A stretch of 64,000 bases of DNA, taken from Aphidius gifuensis. Lineage: Eukaryota; Arthropoda; Insecta; Hymenoptera; Braconidae. Of this stretch, positions 11,425 to 22,199 are shown piece by piece (positions within the stretch are counted from its first letter, which is position 1; every line of letters begins with the position of its first letter). The notes below the pieces were generated by a model. That model did not search any database. It saw nothing but the letters and a program-made list of their open reading frames with translations, and was not told where the DNA came from. The DNA lies in contig NC_057788.1 of assembly GCF_014905175.1 (NCBI RefSeq), positions 19,810,154 through 19,874,153 of the forward strand, given 5' to 3'. The position numbers and the translations under genes were made by a program.

Positions 11425-12483
11425 TGATTTTTGGATCATCAGGAATGCCTTTAAATTCATCTTTGAATGATGGATAGAATTGTCTTATAATTTTTGTTTT
11501 ATTTAATTTTACTATGCCCTCACAAGAACATACAATAGCATTTGCAAAGTAATTTATCGTTTGAGTAGTTGCATAGTTACCAGCTTCATTAATATTTGGA
11601 CCAAGATTATATCCACTATGAAAGGAATATGGATGAGTAATAACAAAAATACCTGGTTCTTAAATAATTTTTGTATATAATTGATTCTATATTTTCCCAG
11701 AAATTGTTCTGTAACAACGAATAATTTATGAACTATTAAACTTTTACAACAACGTCTTAGAAATGTTTTATGTAATATTGTATTGATTAATTGATGAAAA
11801 CGTGTAAAATCTTTCTTATTTACTATCAACCAAATTTTAGGTAACCCATAAAAATGATAATTTATCGAAATTAAATTATAATCTTCAAGGTGAATAGGGA
11901 ACAAAGACCATTTACTACCACAATAAACAAATGGAGTATGAATGCCCTCTACTGTTTTATTATCTTCATTTTTTATACGCGAAAGATGACTTTTAAAATT
12001 TGATAAGTTCCATGGTGATTGTGTAGGATCATTATTATACATTCGTTCGAATATAGAAAATTTAATATCAGGAGCATATAAAAAACAGGGATTTTTATTT
12101 AACATTGCCAAATATTCATCTGATTCATGTGATACTTCCGACGATGAATTTTTTCTAATAAATTTATCACATTCTTCATGATATTGATTATAAGTAAATT
12201 TTTCATTTTTTTTATATAAATTAGTTTCATATTTAAAACTACCATCAGTATTATTTATCATTGTAATTTTTTGTTCTATTACTCGATCAATAATAATTTC
12301 ATCAATAACCTTTTTCAATTTATTTTTGGGAAAATGAATATCAAACCATTCTTTCAGTGCTTTAATAACACTGACTTTTTGTTCATTATCGATATCGTCA
12401 TTTAATACTCTTGACAAAAAAGAATTCAAAAATTGTTCTGATGATGGCTCCCATACTTTTGGAGAATGTTGATAATTATTCAT
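11425..12483 (-). pseudogene. KDM4-type JmjN/JmjC lysine demethylase-like gene, intronless, one frameshift
   Basis: Start chosen at Met 12483 (MNNYQHSPKVWEPSSEQF); an upstream in-frame ATG at 12570 would add a 29-residue Leu/Ile-rich leader. An N-terminal JmjN-like region is followed by the JmjC core. GIHTPFVYCGSKWSLF, HLED (the HxE iron ligands), SINYHFYGLPKIW (with the 2-oxoglutarate Lys) and CCKSLIVHKLF (the KDM4 Cys/His zinc ligands) lie in the first frame. Near 11660 the frame shifts; the other frame then carries the distal iron His in PYSFHSGYNLG and CSC, the remaining zinc ligands. The catalytic set is therefore all there but split. No PHD or Tudor domains and no introns, unlike host KDM4. 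Viral or element origin is possible (insect filamentous viruses are reported to carry JmjC genes); unproven. Confidence 0.8.
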
Positions 12484-12668
12484 TTTTCTAAAATAAAAAT
12501 ATTTATGTACATATTTTATCAGAAATAATAGTAATAATAGTAAAATTATCAATAAAAATATGATATTCAATTAATTTAAAATGGAAAGGCAAATGATGAA
12601 TAAACATTGATATCAAAAAAGTATAGTAACAGAATAAAAAGAAGAAATCGTTATACATATAATTTTAT

Positions 12669-13224
12669 TTATGATAATTTATTTGGATTGATAATCGATA
12701 CAGATGTAAGACAAGTTTGGCAAATATAATCCAAAGATCTAATGATGCCGTGAAATGCAGAATGAGTAAAAAAAGGTTCCGAATTACAATTACTCGAATG
12801 ATCTCTTTGTAAATTCAAAATCCCATTTCGAAGTTGGTTACTGTCAATGTTAGTGATCATAGATTGACAGAAAGAACATACAATTACATGTTCGGATAAT
12901 GACATGGTTAATTTTCCTTTTTCACATATGAAACAAAGAAAATCATTACGGACACTATCATTGATCATCTTCAATAAACTGATTACTTCTGCAGGGAAAA
13001 AAACAAAATAGATTTCTTTATCTGGAATTAATCTCTTGCCGAAAAACAACAAAAGAAATACCTGTTTTATTGAATGAAAATTTCTGTTCATATTCTACAA
13101 TATCTATTTGATCAATTTTAATACTGTGAATATTAGTAATTGAGGAAAATTTAAAGAGATTAAAAAAGAAAATAACAAATAAAAAAATGATTAGTAAATT
13201 TTCAATACAATAATAAAAAAACAA
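12669..13224 (-). pseudogene. Cys-rich hypothetical protein with hydrophobic N-terminus, frameshifted
   Basis: Two overlapping minus-strand frames: 13224-13018 opens with a membrane-anchor-like stretch (LLIIFLFVIFFF), and 13091-12669 holds the Cys-rich part. A single frame change near 13020-13080 would connect them. Visible motifs are CFICEKGKL, HVIVCSFC, HSSNC and DYICQTCLTS: paired Cys suggesting a zinc-binding domain. It sits about 185 bp upstream of the JmjC gene on the same strand, both intronless. A fragment of a paralogue occurs at 5621-5860. I do not recognise the family. Alternative: one short ORF from 13091 with no anchor. Confidence 0.5.
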
Positions 13225-13958
13225 CTTTGAAAATCTGATAATCCATGATGAGTAATAAAGTACTATACTAAAAAAAAAGAAAAGAGTTTCAATTAAAAAT
13301 AAATATGTTAAATTTTAGGAATATTATTTTAAAAATTCTTTCTTTTCTCATAATCTTAAGAGTTTTTTTGATTCGATTATATATAATATATATTTTTTTC
13401 CTGGTCTATTGAAAGATATGATATTTCTTTTTCTGGTTTATTAGAAGATATGATATTTTATTCGGAAATTTTAGATGCATATTTCGAGTCATAGAAAAAA
13501 TATTTGCATTATTTTTCAAATATACAGCCTACTTCATTGTATGTATAATTTATAATTTTGTTATTGATGATTAGAATGTTAATGTAACGTAATTAACAAT
13601 TTATGAGAAAAAGAAAAAAAATATATATTCGATCATTACTTCATTAGATTTGAAATATTTATATAAAATAAAATATTGAATGAATAATATTTATGTGTTT
13701 GTAGGACGTAGACAAGAACAGGAAACGTCAAATTAACCACTTGAATTGATTTTTCAAATTAAATTTTATTCTACAAGAACACGCCAATCAGTTATGTAAT
13801 CTTGATATGGTTAGTTTTGTTATTTTTATCTTATTTGATTCACAAAAAGTGAACAAATCTTGCTTGACAGTTAATTAAAAAAAATAAAAAAAAAATTCAA
13901 CGTTAGAGAAATTAAAAAAAATCACAGTTTTACAAATTATTTAAACATAAAATTACCT
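13225..13958. other. AT-rich intergenic stretch
   Basis: Long A/T tracts with no coding frame, repeat homology or RNA gene that I can support. 'gatatgatattt' occurs twice near 13416 and 13448. Confidence 0.4.
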
Positions 13959-13959
13959 T

Positions 13960-14819
13960 TTATTTAATCTTTAATTGATAGGTAATATTTATATAGGTAA
14001 TATCTATATAGGTAATATCTATATTGATAGTAATATCTAAAATATTTAAATATGGACAAAATTTTAAAAATAAACAAATGCCATCATCAGTAACATATGT
14101 TGACGCAAGATTGAGAATTTTCAAATTGTTTGGTTCTATGAACGTTGAAACTTTATCATCAGTGTGAGTATCTTCAAGAGATAAAATTTCAAGAGTTTTT
14201 AAATTATTAATATTTTTTAAACCATCCACTGTTAAATCCCAATTTCCAAAAATTATAAGTTTTTTCAAATTTTGACAATTTTTCGCAATACAAATGAACT
14301 CATTATCATTAATAACGGTGTTTTCAAATATTAAAGATGATATATTGAGTATTCGAATATTATTTATATTTACGGTACAATCGGTAAATTTTATTTCATT
14401 CAAATTTTGCAAATGACGCATTTCATCCAAGATATTAATATGATGGAAATTCATTAAATTAAACTGAATATTGATCGTTTTTTTTAAATTTTGTAGAATC
14501 TAAAAGACAAAAAATCGTTTATTAATGTACGAAATATTTTCTTAAATTATGAATATAAAATTATTTTGTTATTATCATACCTGATGGAATTAAAATATTA
14601 TTGAATAATTTGAAAAAACGATAATTTTCTTAAGACATTGTTGTAATTTCAACAAATTAAAAAAATATATATCATCTTGTGAAATATTTACACTCAAAGA
14701 ATATAAATTTGGACATTTCTTCAATAAATATATGAGCTGTTTGCGATTGAAATCAAGTAAATCCAAACATTTTATGTCAGTCCATTCCAATTGATTAACT
14801 TGGTGCCATGATTTGCAAA
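13960..14819 (-). pseudogene. F-box/leucine-rich-repeat protein, two exons, 5' exon missing, one internal stop
   Basis: Exon 14819-14581 follows a TTTTCAG acceptor and opens with CKSWHQVNQLEW, the end of an F-box motif (V-C-x-x-W), then leucine-rich repeats (LIYLLKKCPNLYSLSV). Its donor is GTATGA at 14580. The next exon starts at 14499 after TTTTAG and gives LQNLKKTINIQFNLMNFHH, then LRRs such as NLKKLIIFGNWDLTVDGLKN and NLKILNLASTYVTDDGI. Phases agree across the intron. An in-frame TAA at 14592-14590, just before the donor, is the only break. The C-terminal tail (DITYIDITYINITY) is encoded by an 18-bp microsatellite. No upstream F-box exon found within about 400 bp. Likely a substrate-binding SCF subunit relative; may be a pseudogene. 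Confidence 0.65.
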
Positions 14820-14824
14820 CTGAA

Positions 14825-15235
14825 AATTATGTTCGTACTTTAATTTATATGTCGATTTTTTATTAAAAATATTTATTACATCATTGGATAAAATAAAATT
14901 TTATGCATTCATAATTAAAATAAATATGAGATTTGTTTTAAAATTATGATATAGACATGAGTCTTGGTGCAGATTCATTTTTAACCATCACATTTATAAG
15001 AAACCCCCAAAACCAAAAAAAAAAATAAAAAAAAAAACATACCATAAAATCAATTCATCCTTTCTTCAAAAGATAAAAAAGAAAAAATATAATGCATGAC
15101 TTCATATGAAAGATCAAGAAAACTCATCTTGCTGCTGTCAAAAAAGGAAACATACTGCCCTACGAACTAATGTCAGATTTACATTTATTATTTTGTTTTT
15201 TTTTTAATTGTTTTTAAATAAAAAAAATTAAATTT
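14825..15235. other. AT-rich, no gene identified
   Basis: Would be upstream sequence or an intron of the F-box gene. A-tracts at 15016-15040 and 15192-15230. No exon recognised. Confidence 0.35.
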
Positions 15236-15237
15236 TC

Positions 15238-15281
15238 TGTGAAATACCGCTCTCGGGCGAAGCCGGGTATTTCCGCTAGTG
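15238..15281 (+). mobile_element. Helitron-type 3' terminus (hairpin followed by CTAGT)
   Basis: 'gaaatacc' at 15241 and 'ggtatttc' near 15266-15273 form a GC-capped hairpin, followed by 'cgctagt', the CTRR end of rolling-circle elements. 'cgggcgaagccggg' in the loop is common at such ends in insects. The matching 5' end was not located. Confidence 0.6.
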
Positions 15282-15331
15282 TTCAATGGAAATAGAGCAA
15301 TGAAAAAGATTTAAAAATATTTTTTTCACAG

Positions 15332-15674
15332 ATGTCATTGCAAAAATTTTAGAAATAAAATAAAAGCCAATTATTTCAACAATTGACAATGAAAAATATA
15401 AAAAAAGGGAAGTAATTCTTAGTGATAATAAAGATAACAAGGTATAAAATAAGAATTATTGTAAAAACTTTTATTCGAAATGAATAAATTAAAAAATGTC
15501 ACTTAAAGATATCTTTAAACTTATGGAACGAAAAATTTGAGGAATTCGAAGGCAAAATAAATGGTATCATAACAATAAAAAATGCACGGATTGGCGAATA
15601 TCAAAATTTTAATAGTCTATCATTGATAACCACTTCAATCGTATCAATGAATCCAAAAATCCCGAAGGTGAAAA
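15332..15674 (+). pseudogene. RPA1: RPA1-like OB-fold exons (replication protein A large subunit)
   Basis: Two exons. 15332-15441 follows a TTTTTTCACAG acceptor and reads DVIAKILEI, one TAA stop (about 15360), then YKKREVILSDNKDNK; donor GTATAA. 15509-15674 reads ISLNLWNEKFEEFEG, IITIKNARIGEY, SLSLITTSIVSMNPKIP and ends at GTAAGT. This follows the DNA-binding domain B of RPA1 closely (TLWGEDADKFDG, AIKGARVSDFGG, LSVLSSSTIIANPDIP in the human protein). Only this domain is present, 50 bp downstream of a Helitron 3' end and next to a MITE. RPA1 genes are known Helitron cargo in plants; here it may be capture or a broken duplicate. Cannot be functional alone. Confidence 0.7.
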
Positions 15675-15709
15675 GTAAGTATTTGAAAAAAAAAATCATG
15701 AAACATTTG

Positions 15710-16182
15710 CTGAAGCAGCAAATGCAGAAAGACGAAATACCAAACAAAAGAGTCAATTTTACGTTAATTCCAGTTTAGTCCCGTAGCTTAGCGGTCTAAA
15801 GCGTATCCGACACCCAGTCAATACATACTTCGTCGGTTCGATCCCCGGTCAGAGTGTGAAAAAAAAAAAAAAAAACAAACAAAACAAAAGCTTCTGCGTT
15901 AATAATACAACAGAAAAAAAATTGACAAATTTGTAAAATATTTTTTTAATCAAATATATTTTTGACTATACAACATAGTACTTTTTATTTTAAACATGGC
16001 CATTTTTACGATTGAGTATTATGATACTTACTACGTCTGATTAAAATTCTCAAACATAGTAAAACTCACTGTTTACATGATAAATGTTGCTAAATTTCCC
16101 AAAACATCCACCAGTACTATAAAACATAGTAAAATCCAGTGTTTTTTTTTAGTAAAACCTAATATTTTTTTCTCTCCGTGTA
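15710..16182. mobile_element. 5'-truncated copy of the 21178-22087 MITE
   Basis: From 'gcagaaagacgaaatacc' at 15724 to 'tctctccgtg' at about 16180 this is nearly identical to 21632-22087. The left terminus is missing. Contains a tRNA-like segment and 'catagtaaaa' motifs. The ORF at 16077-16283 is part of it and not a gene. Confidence 0.75.
15779..15856 (+). other. tRNA-like sequence inside the MITE
   Basis: 'ccgtagcttagcggtctaaa' resembles an A-box/D-arm and 'ggttcgatccccggtc' a T-arm/B-box. The anticodon region is not a clean stem, and an A-tract follows. SINE-like. Confidence 0.5.
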
Positions 16183-16783
16183 ACAAAGTTTGGGTCCGAG
16201 AGGGGTATTCTACATATGGTTATAGAAAATATTCTCAATGCCCCCCTGTCCAAAGTATAACCAATATACTAGCAGGTTCTTAGGAGTATATGTGTCTGTA
16301 ATCTATCTGGATAGACACACACATACTACTACAGAAGAGAAACAAGGAACAGCACCATTTAAAATTATATGTCCACTGAATCCCTAGGAGAAAAAGGATC
16401 TATAACTGCTTCAATAATCCGTCTTGTTAAGTAGAACAAATTGATAGTTGACTCAGCAATAATTGATAGAAATTCTTTCAACTACAAGCGTTAATATGTG
16501 TTCTGTACCTATTCCTAGGTGTTGAAGTTTCCAGTTTTGATATCAATTATCTAAAAAAAAAATAAGCACGAAAATTCTGGAAAATTCATGGGAATAGATG
16601 ATTTTTCCGGCTTTCATTTGCAACCAAAAAATCGAAAATTAAATAACGGGAAATATATTCAACTCTCAACCGTAAGTTGGGAATATTATTTCAAGCTAGC
16701 TAGCTCCAATTTTTTTCAAACAAATGATAACATTCAAAAATTGTCAAAATAATCCCGAGCAAAGCCGAGTTAATCAGCTAGTT
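16183..16783. other. Unassigned stretch ending in a Helitron-like 3' tail
   Basis: No coding frame supported. The end, 'cccgagcaaagccgag' then 'ttaatcagctagt' (16752-16780), resembles the decayed CCGGG-GCAAAG-CCGGG hairpin and CTAGT end of a rolling-circle element. Confidence 0.35.
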
Positions 16784-16878
16784 TTATATAAATATTTATT
16801 TATTGAACAACTAGTCAGCCCAACACTTCTATTACTATTTCATGTATACTTTTTATTTTATGTATATATACCCGGGTA

Positions 16879-17395
16879 AAAATCATTATGTCTCTCGGAG
16901 ATATTTGAGAGATCTCTGAAATGTCTCTTAGTCAAGTCTCGTTTGTGGCACGATCCGAGACTTGGCTGAGAGACTATGTTAAAGTCTCTATAATATCTTT
17001 GTCTCTCATAAATATTTCTCCACTAAAGCACACTAAAGAGTCTCTAAAAATTACTATGTCTCTCGGAGATATTTGAGAGATCTCTGAAATGTCTCTCAGT
17101 CAAGTCTTGTTTTCAGCATGATCCGAGACTTGGCTGAGATACTATGTTAAAGTCTCTATAAAATCTTCGTCTCTAATAAATCTTTCTTTGAAAAATAATT
17201 ATGTCTCTCGGAGATATTAGAGAGATCTCTGAAATGTCTCTCAGTCAAGTCTTGTTTTCAGCATGATCCGAGACTTGGCTGAGATACTATGTTAAAGTCT
17301 CTATAAAATCTTTGTCTCTAATAAATCTTTCATTGAAAAATAGTTATGTCTCTCGGAGATATTAGAGAGACTGTGTTAAAGTCTCTATAAAATCT
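16879..17395. repeat. Tandem repeat, four units of about 145-170 bp
   Basis: Units begin 'atgtctctcggagatatt' at about 16889, 17058, 17202 and 17346 and include 'agagatctctgaaatgtctc' and 'gatccgagacttggctgaga'. A related single unit in the opposite orientation lies at about 34370-34475. Confidence 0.8.
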
Positions 17396-17704
17396 AAAAA
17401 AAATAAAAAAAATATATAAAAAATAAAAAAGCGATATCATATAAATTAAGCCGTATTGATTATAAATTTACAATAATTTTAATAAACTCAAAATTTATCT
17501 AAAACATAAATTTTATTGTTAAAAAAAGTTAACCAATCAATAATAATAAATGAATTAAAAAAAAAATATTACATTTTTTTTTTTTTTTATCAATCTACAA
17601 ACAAGTATTTTTTATTTTTAAAGTACACTTTTAGATTTATTATGTTATAAAATTCATGGGTTTAATTGCGTACATTTTATTTCTACCAGATTTTTCAACT
17701 ATTA

Positions 17705-17926
17705 TTAAAAAGTAAATCGAGTCAAGCTGGGAAATATTGATAGCGCACAACGGAATATATTCATGAAATACTGAGTTTTTTCAGTTGCTCTTTTATCTTC
17801 AGGATTTTTGTCGGGATGATATCTTTTAATATTTTCCCGATATATCAACTTTAGATGACTTAAGCTTCCAATATTATTGAATATTGAGTCAATTTCAGCC
17901 TCGTAATCTGACATGTTACAGCCTGA
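17705..17926 (-). pseudogene. J-domain exon (copy of 62882-63065)
   Basis: Minus-strand exon with Met at 17914 (MSDYEAEIDSIFNNIGSLSH), then LKLIYRENIKRYHPDKNPED with an intact HPD. The acceptor and leader 'ttttcaggctgtaac' are the same as in the plus-strand copy at 62870. The reading departs from that copy after YFMNI and stops at 17705; no polyQ exon follows. HPD is the Hsp70-contacting motif, but only the first half of a J-domain is present. It lies downstream of Top3-alpha zinc-finger pieces, in the same order as at 60-63 kb. Confidence 0.6.
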
Positions 17927-17929
17927 AAA

Positions 17930-18480
17930 ATATAAATAAAATTAATACAAATTATAATGGAAATAAATTTGATTTTAATTTAGTAGCTATCTCCTCAATA
18001 TTTGAATAAAAAAAAAAAAAAAAAACAAAACGAACTATTTAATGTTAAAAAAATTTAATGTCAAATATTGATTGATTTTTTCAACATCTTTTTTATGAGC
18101 GAATTAACGACAAACACATGATGGTTCATCATCGCCGCCACCACCACCACAGTGTATTTGTTCTATTATGATTGCTGTTGTTTATATATGATCAATATTG
18201 TTGTTGTTATTTTGATTTCCACTCAGTACATTATTTATTGAATTATTATTTACTCCTGTTGTTGTTGTTTCATTGAATGATTCAATATTTAATCATCTGT
18301 TCCATTTTTTTGTCCTTTACAAATTCATCCAAGATCTTGAATTTATTTCGATCATGTCAAGCACGATCATAACAAGCACAAGCACTTGAATAACCACTAT
18401 CTTGTGTAATATTTGATTATTGGACAGATTCATTTCAAATACTCATTATTTGATTTGAAATATTATTACAACTACCAGTA
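17930..18480 (-). repeat. Spacer of the Top3-alpha/J-domain composite repeat
   Basis: Reverse-complement counterpart of about 62400-62860: matching CCACCACCACC / GGTGGTGG tract (18137 versus 62692), 'aagcacgatcat' (18358) and the long A/T tract next to the J-domain exon. No additional ORF. Confidence 0.6.
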
Positions 18481-19430
18481 CAAGTCTCATGAAAATTACC
18501 AGACATTGGTATAGCACCGGTCCTATTTTGAATTTTACTGATTTAGGATTACCAGTACATTTATCAGATGTTTTTGATAATACTTCAGTGTCATTAATTG
18601 TCTCTTCAAATCCTATACAATCTAAAATACGATCTTTTTTATCTTTACTATATTATCCACATATATTTTATCCACATATATTATTTATTGTTGTTTGGTA
18701 TTGTGATTATGATGTTGCTGTTGTATTATGTCAAGCACTCAAATAACTACTATCTTGTGTATTAATTGTTTATTTAACAGATTTATTTTAGATACTCATT
18801 ATTTGTTTAAAAATATTATTATAACCACCAGTACAAGTCTCATCAAAATTATCAGACATTGGTATAGCACCTGGTCGTATTTTAGTTTTTACCGATTTAG
18901 GATTACCAGTACATTTGTCACATTTTTCTGATAATATTTCAATGTCATTAATTGTTTCTTGAAATCCTATACAATCTAAAATACCATCTTTACTATCTTT
19001 ACGTTCACGTGGTACCACATTTCATCCACATATTATTTATCGTTGTTCGGTATTGTGATTATCATGTTGCTGTCATATTATGTCAAGCACTTGAATAACC
19101 ATTAATGGATAATTATCTTGTGTATTATTTGTTTATTTAACAGATTAATTTTAAATACTCATTATTTGATAAAAAATAATATAATAAATTATATATTGTA
19201 TATAATAAAAGTTTTAACTTTAATATTCACCTTTGTCTCTTGAATCTTTCATGAAACTAAAATTTTGAAACAAATTTTAAACAAATTTTTTCGTATCGTT
19301 GTCAAGGGAATAAATAAATAAAACAAGATAAAAAATAATTTAAAATGACTTACCTTCATACCGTTACTTTCGTTGCATCCATCTTTTGTTTTTTTTTTTA
19401 CTGCCCATTCTAAAGAAGTTTCACTTCAAA
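18481..19430 (-). pseudogene. Topoisomerase III-alpha zinc-finger pieces, two tandem copies, with leader exons
   Basis: On the minus strand, 19018-18788 reads DGILDCIGFQETINDIEI, CDKCTGNP, KTKIRPGAIPMSDNFDETC and NNIFKQIMSI, matching the C-terminal zinc finger at 61920-62121. A second, more decayed copy spans 18700-18481. Upstream (19430-19220) lie 'gaagtttcacttc', a short exon ending ATGAAG before GTAAGT, a second 26-bp exon (FHERFKRQ) and its GTGAAT donor, all repeated at 60346-60545. The catalytic parts of the topoisomerase are absent, so this is a rearranged fragment. Confidence 0.65.
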
Positions 19431-19689
19431 AATACATCTTATTTTATCACTTTCCTCACATATATCCATCGTAAATTTTTTACCAGTTCTTTTTTCGTTT
19501 CTCCATTCTTTATTTCACTTTTTTTTATTTAATTTTTTATGTAAATTATATTCATTTCTAATTTTTGACTTACCATATTGTGTTTAATTTTAAATCTGTT
19601 TTTTTTTTTATTTTCTTTTTCACCAATGTATTTTTTGTTGTATTTTTATCACTCAGTTTTATTTTTTTTTCTTTATTCTTCGATTTTTT

Positions 19690-19955
19690 TCTTGTTTTCT
19701 TTTACCCATTTCGATTTTATTGGCTTATGATTTCAAAAATTTCGTTGTATCTGTTTTCAAATTGGTTAAAAATGATTGATGTTTTTTTTTTTCTATTGAT
19801 GATGTAATGTTGTTGCATTAATTTTGTTTTTATTTTTATGTCATTAATTTTTGGTTATTATATGTTGTCTTTAATTTGACTGAAATGGATTCTGATCATT
19901 TTCCGCATTATTATATCTTAGGTCACATATATTGTATTATTTTCTTCTGTTTTTT
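19690..19955. repeat. Interspersed repeat, second copy of 940-1257
   Basis: Same order of 'tcttttacccatttcgat', 'ttggcttatgattt', 'tttggttattatatgttg' and 'tattatatcttaggt' as at 950-1255. T-rich; the ORF over it is not a gene. Confidence 0.55.
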
Positions 19956-19989
19956 TTTAAACTTTCATTTTTTAGATTTCCATTCGCAT

Positions 19990-20590
19990 ATCAAGAGGGG
20001 GTAACATAACTGAAATCATATTTTTTTTTATATATTCAGTGGTTTTTCTTTCATATTTTTCCATATTCATCATATTTTTCGTTATATTCAGTGATTTTTC
20101 AACGATATTTTGCTACATTTTTCTACAATTTCCTTTATGTTTACTGATGTTTTCCGAATATTTTCCCATTTCATCGTGTTTAGATTGATTAAGGGACTTT
20201 CGAGGGATCTACTATGGTTGGAGGGGGGGTGGGGAGAACTTAATTAATATGTTCCTATATTTATCGTAATTTTTCTTATATTTACTGATTTTTCTTTGGT
20301 ACTGTCATATTTTTTCCTACATTTTCCTCTATATTCACTGATATTTTCCCATAATTATCGGATTTTTATCGTAATTTTCTTTATATTCAGTGAGTATTCC
20401 TTGATATTTACTGATATTTCCCTGATATTTTCTCATAATTATTGGATTTTCCCTTCATATTTACTGATATTTACCTATTACTGATATTTACCTATTACTG
20501 ATATTTTCCTTTATATTTAATGATGTTTTTCATATTTATCGTATTTAGATTGAAGGACTTAGAAAATTTCGGGGGGGGGGGGGGTCCAGA
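19990..20590. repeat. Degenerate T-rich tandem array
   Basis: Repeats of about 25-35 bp built on 'tatattcactgatattttccc' with variants; G-runs at 20220-20235 and 20570-20583. The ORF at 20296 follows the repeat. Confidence 0.6.
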
Positions 20591-20670
20591 TGAAAAGCGA
20601 AAACAATAGGAAATTAGAATTCCCTAAAAAAAAAAAATTTAACGTTGATTATTACGATTAATTAATTTAG

Positions 20671-20860
20671 ATTCACAAATAATGATGATGAAATTGAAGA
20701 AGATAATAATTTGATGATCTTCAAAACAATCAAAGAATTGGAAGACTTGAAAAAGGAACATTTATCAGTAAGAATAATGAAAAAAATAATAAAATTGGAT
20801 ACTAAACTTTATTTTATTTGTAGATACAATTATTGAAATTGTTACTATAAATGATACAAT
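20671..20860 (+). other. Two exon-like segments, acidic, unassigned
   Basis: After a TTAATTTAG acceptor, 20671-20767 reads NNDDEIEEDNNLMIFKTIKE and LEDLKKEHLS to a GTAAGA donor; after TTTATTTGTAG, 20824 onward reads IQLLKLLL then a stop. Phases agree. Possible 3' end of a small acidic gene or a captured exon; no family recognised. Confidence 0.25.
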
Positions 20861-20899
20861 CACTATATTTTCGCAAAATACGAATAGAGAATACAAGAA

Positions 20900-21020
20900 A
20901 AAAGATCAGGAGGCACGGTAGTGCCTCGCGTCAAGTATAAGAAAAAAAAAGAAAGTGGGGAAACGAGATAAATACCGTGCCGTAGATAACTATACACGGC
21001 ATAGTAACCCTAACCCTTCA
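20900..21020. repeat. GC-richer segment related to 41190-41235
   Basis: 'gaggcacggtagtgcctcgc' followed by 'gtcaagtataag' matches, in inverted orientation, 'cttgacacgaggcactacca' at 41205. 'gtagtgcctc' may mark the end of a dispersed repeat. Confidence 0.4.
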
Positions 21021-21177
21021 GTTCTTTGGGAATTTATTTTAAATATGATTGAGATTAGATAAAAATATTCTGTCTTCTGATCATCCGATAAATCAATACA
21101 AGCTTTTCAATAAAAAAAAAAAAAGATTTTTTAGATGTATACTTTTTTTTTAAAGTTCAGAATCATTTTCTGAAATC

Positions 21178-22087
21178 GCGCACAGAGAGAAAAAATTATT
21201 ATGTTTTACTATGCTACTGTAGTACCGGTGGATGTTTTCGGATTTTTGATAAGATATAATATTTTTTTTTATATTTTTTATTATTTATACTATATATTTT
21301 AATAAAGGCACATAGTAAATTAAATCATTTGTAATTAAACTATGGAACAAGATTTTTTTTACTAAAGATATAGTCGAAAGTACTAACGAAATATTTTTTT
21401 TCAATAAACTTTAGATACAGGGCGCTATGTGTAAATTAATGTTTATTATGTTAGCATAGTAGAATTGACAATTGACGCTCGTTAAAATAATCATTCAGTA
21501 CCTAAATTCGAACAATGTTATTTATACTACTCATCAAATTTAAAAAATACGATTCCCGATTCAATTTTTATTTTGTGTTTTATATTAATTACGATATTTG
21601 AAGCGAATTTTACTATGTTCACATGGTAAAAAATGCAGAAAGACGAAATACCAAACAAAAGAGTCAATTTTACGTTAACTCCAGTTAAGTCCTGTAGCTG
21701 AGCGGTCTAAAGCATACCCGATACTACGTCGATACATACTTCGTCGGTTCAATCCCCGGTCAGAGTGTGAAAGAAAAAAAAAAAAAACAAAACAAAAACA
21801 TCTGCGTTAATAATACAACAGAAAAAAAACTGACAATTTTTTTAAATATTTTTTAATCAAATATATTTTTGACTATACAACATAATACTTTTTATTTTAA
21901 GTATGGCCATTTTTACGATTGAGTATTATGATACTTACTACATCTGATTAAAATTCTCAAACATAGTAAAACTCACTGTTTACATGATAAATGTTGCTAG
22001 ATTCCCCAAAACATCCACCAATACTATAAAAAATAGTAAAATCCAGTGTTTTTTTTTAGTAAAACCTAATATTCTTTTCTCTCCGTG
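21178..22087. mobile_element. MITE with cacggagagaaa-type ends, about 0.9 kb
   Basis: Left end 'cacagagagaaaaaattatt' followed by 'atgttttactatg' at 21181; right end 'agtaaaacctaatattcttt' then 'tctctccgtg' at 22087. The short TIRs are diverged. A tRNA-like stretch is at 21691-21768. A truncated sister copy is at 15710-16182. No transposase. The ORF 21980-22216 overlaps the end and is not a gene. Confidence 0.75.
21691..21768 (+). other. tRNA-like sequence inside the MITE
   Basis: 'cctgtagctgagcggtctaa' and 'ggttcaatccccggtcagag' correspond to the copy at 15779; it differs at several positions, and the T-loop 'ttcaatc' is weaker. SINE-like. Confidence 0.45.
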
Positions 22088-22199
22088 CGTTTTTCGTTCA
22101 AGATCAAAGCAATATGGCTTCCAAGTCAAGAGCAATTTGACTACATTATAAAAATAAAATTGTGCAAGGTAATAGTAGATGGTGTGGAAAATCTTTCTA

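Noticed and set aside
11554..12570. Membrane-bound start for the JmjC gene
   Set aside because: The 29-residue leader is simple T/A-rich sequence; the JmjN-like homology begins after Met 12483, so the later start is preferred.
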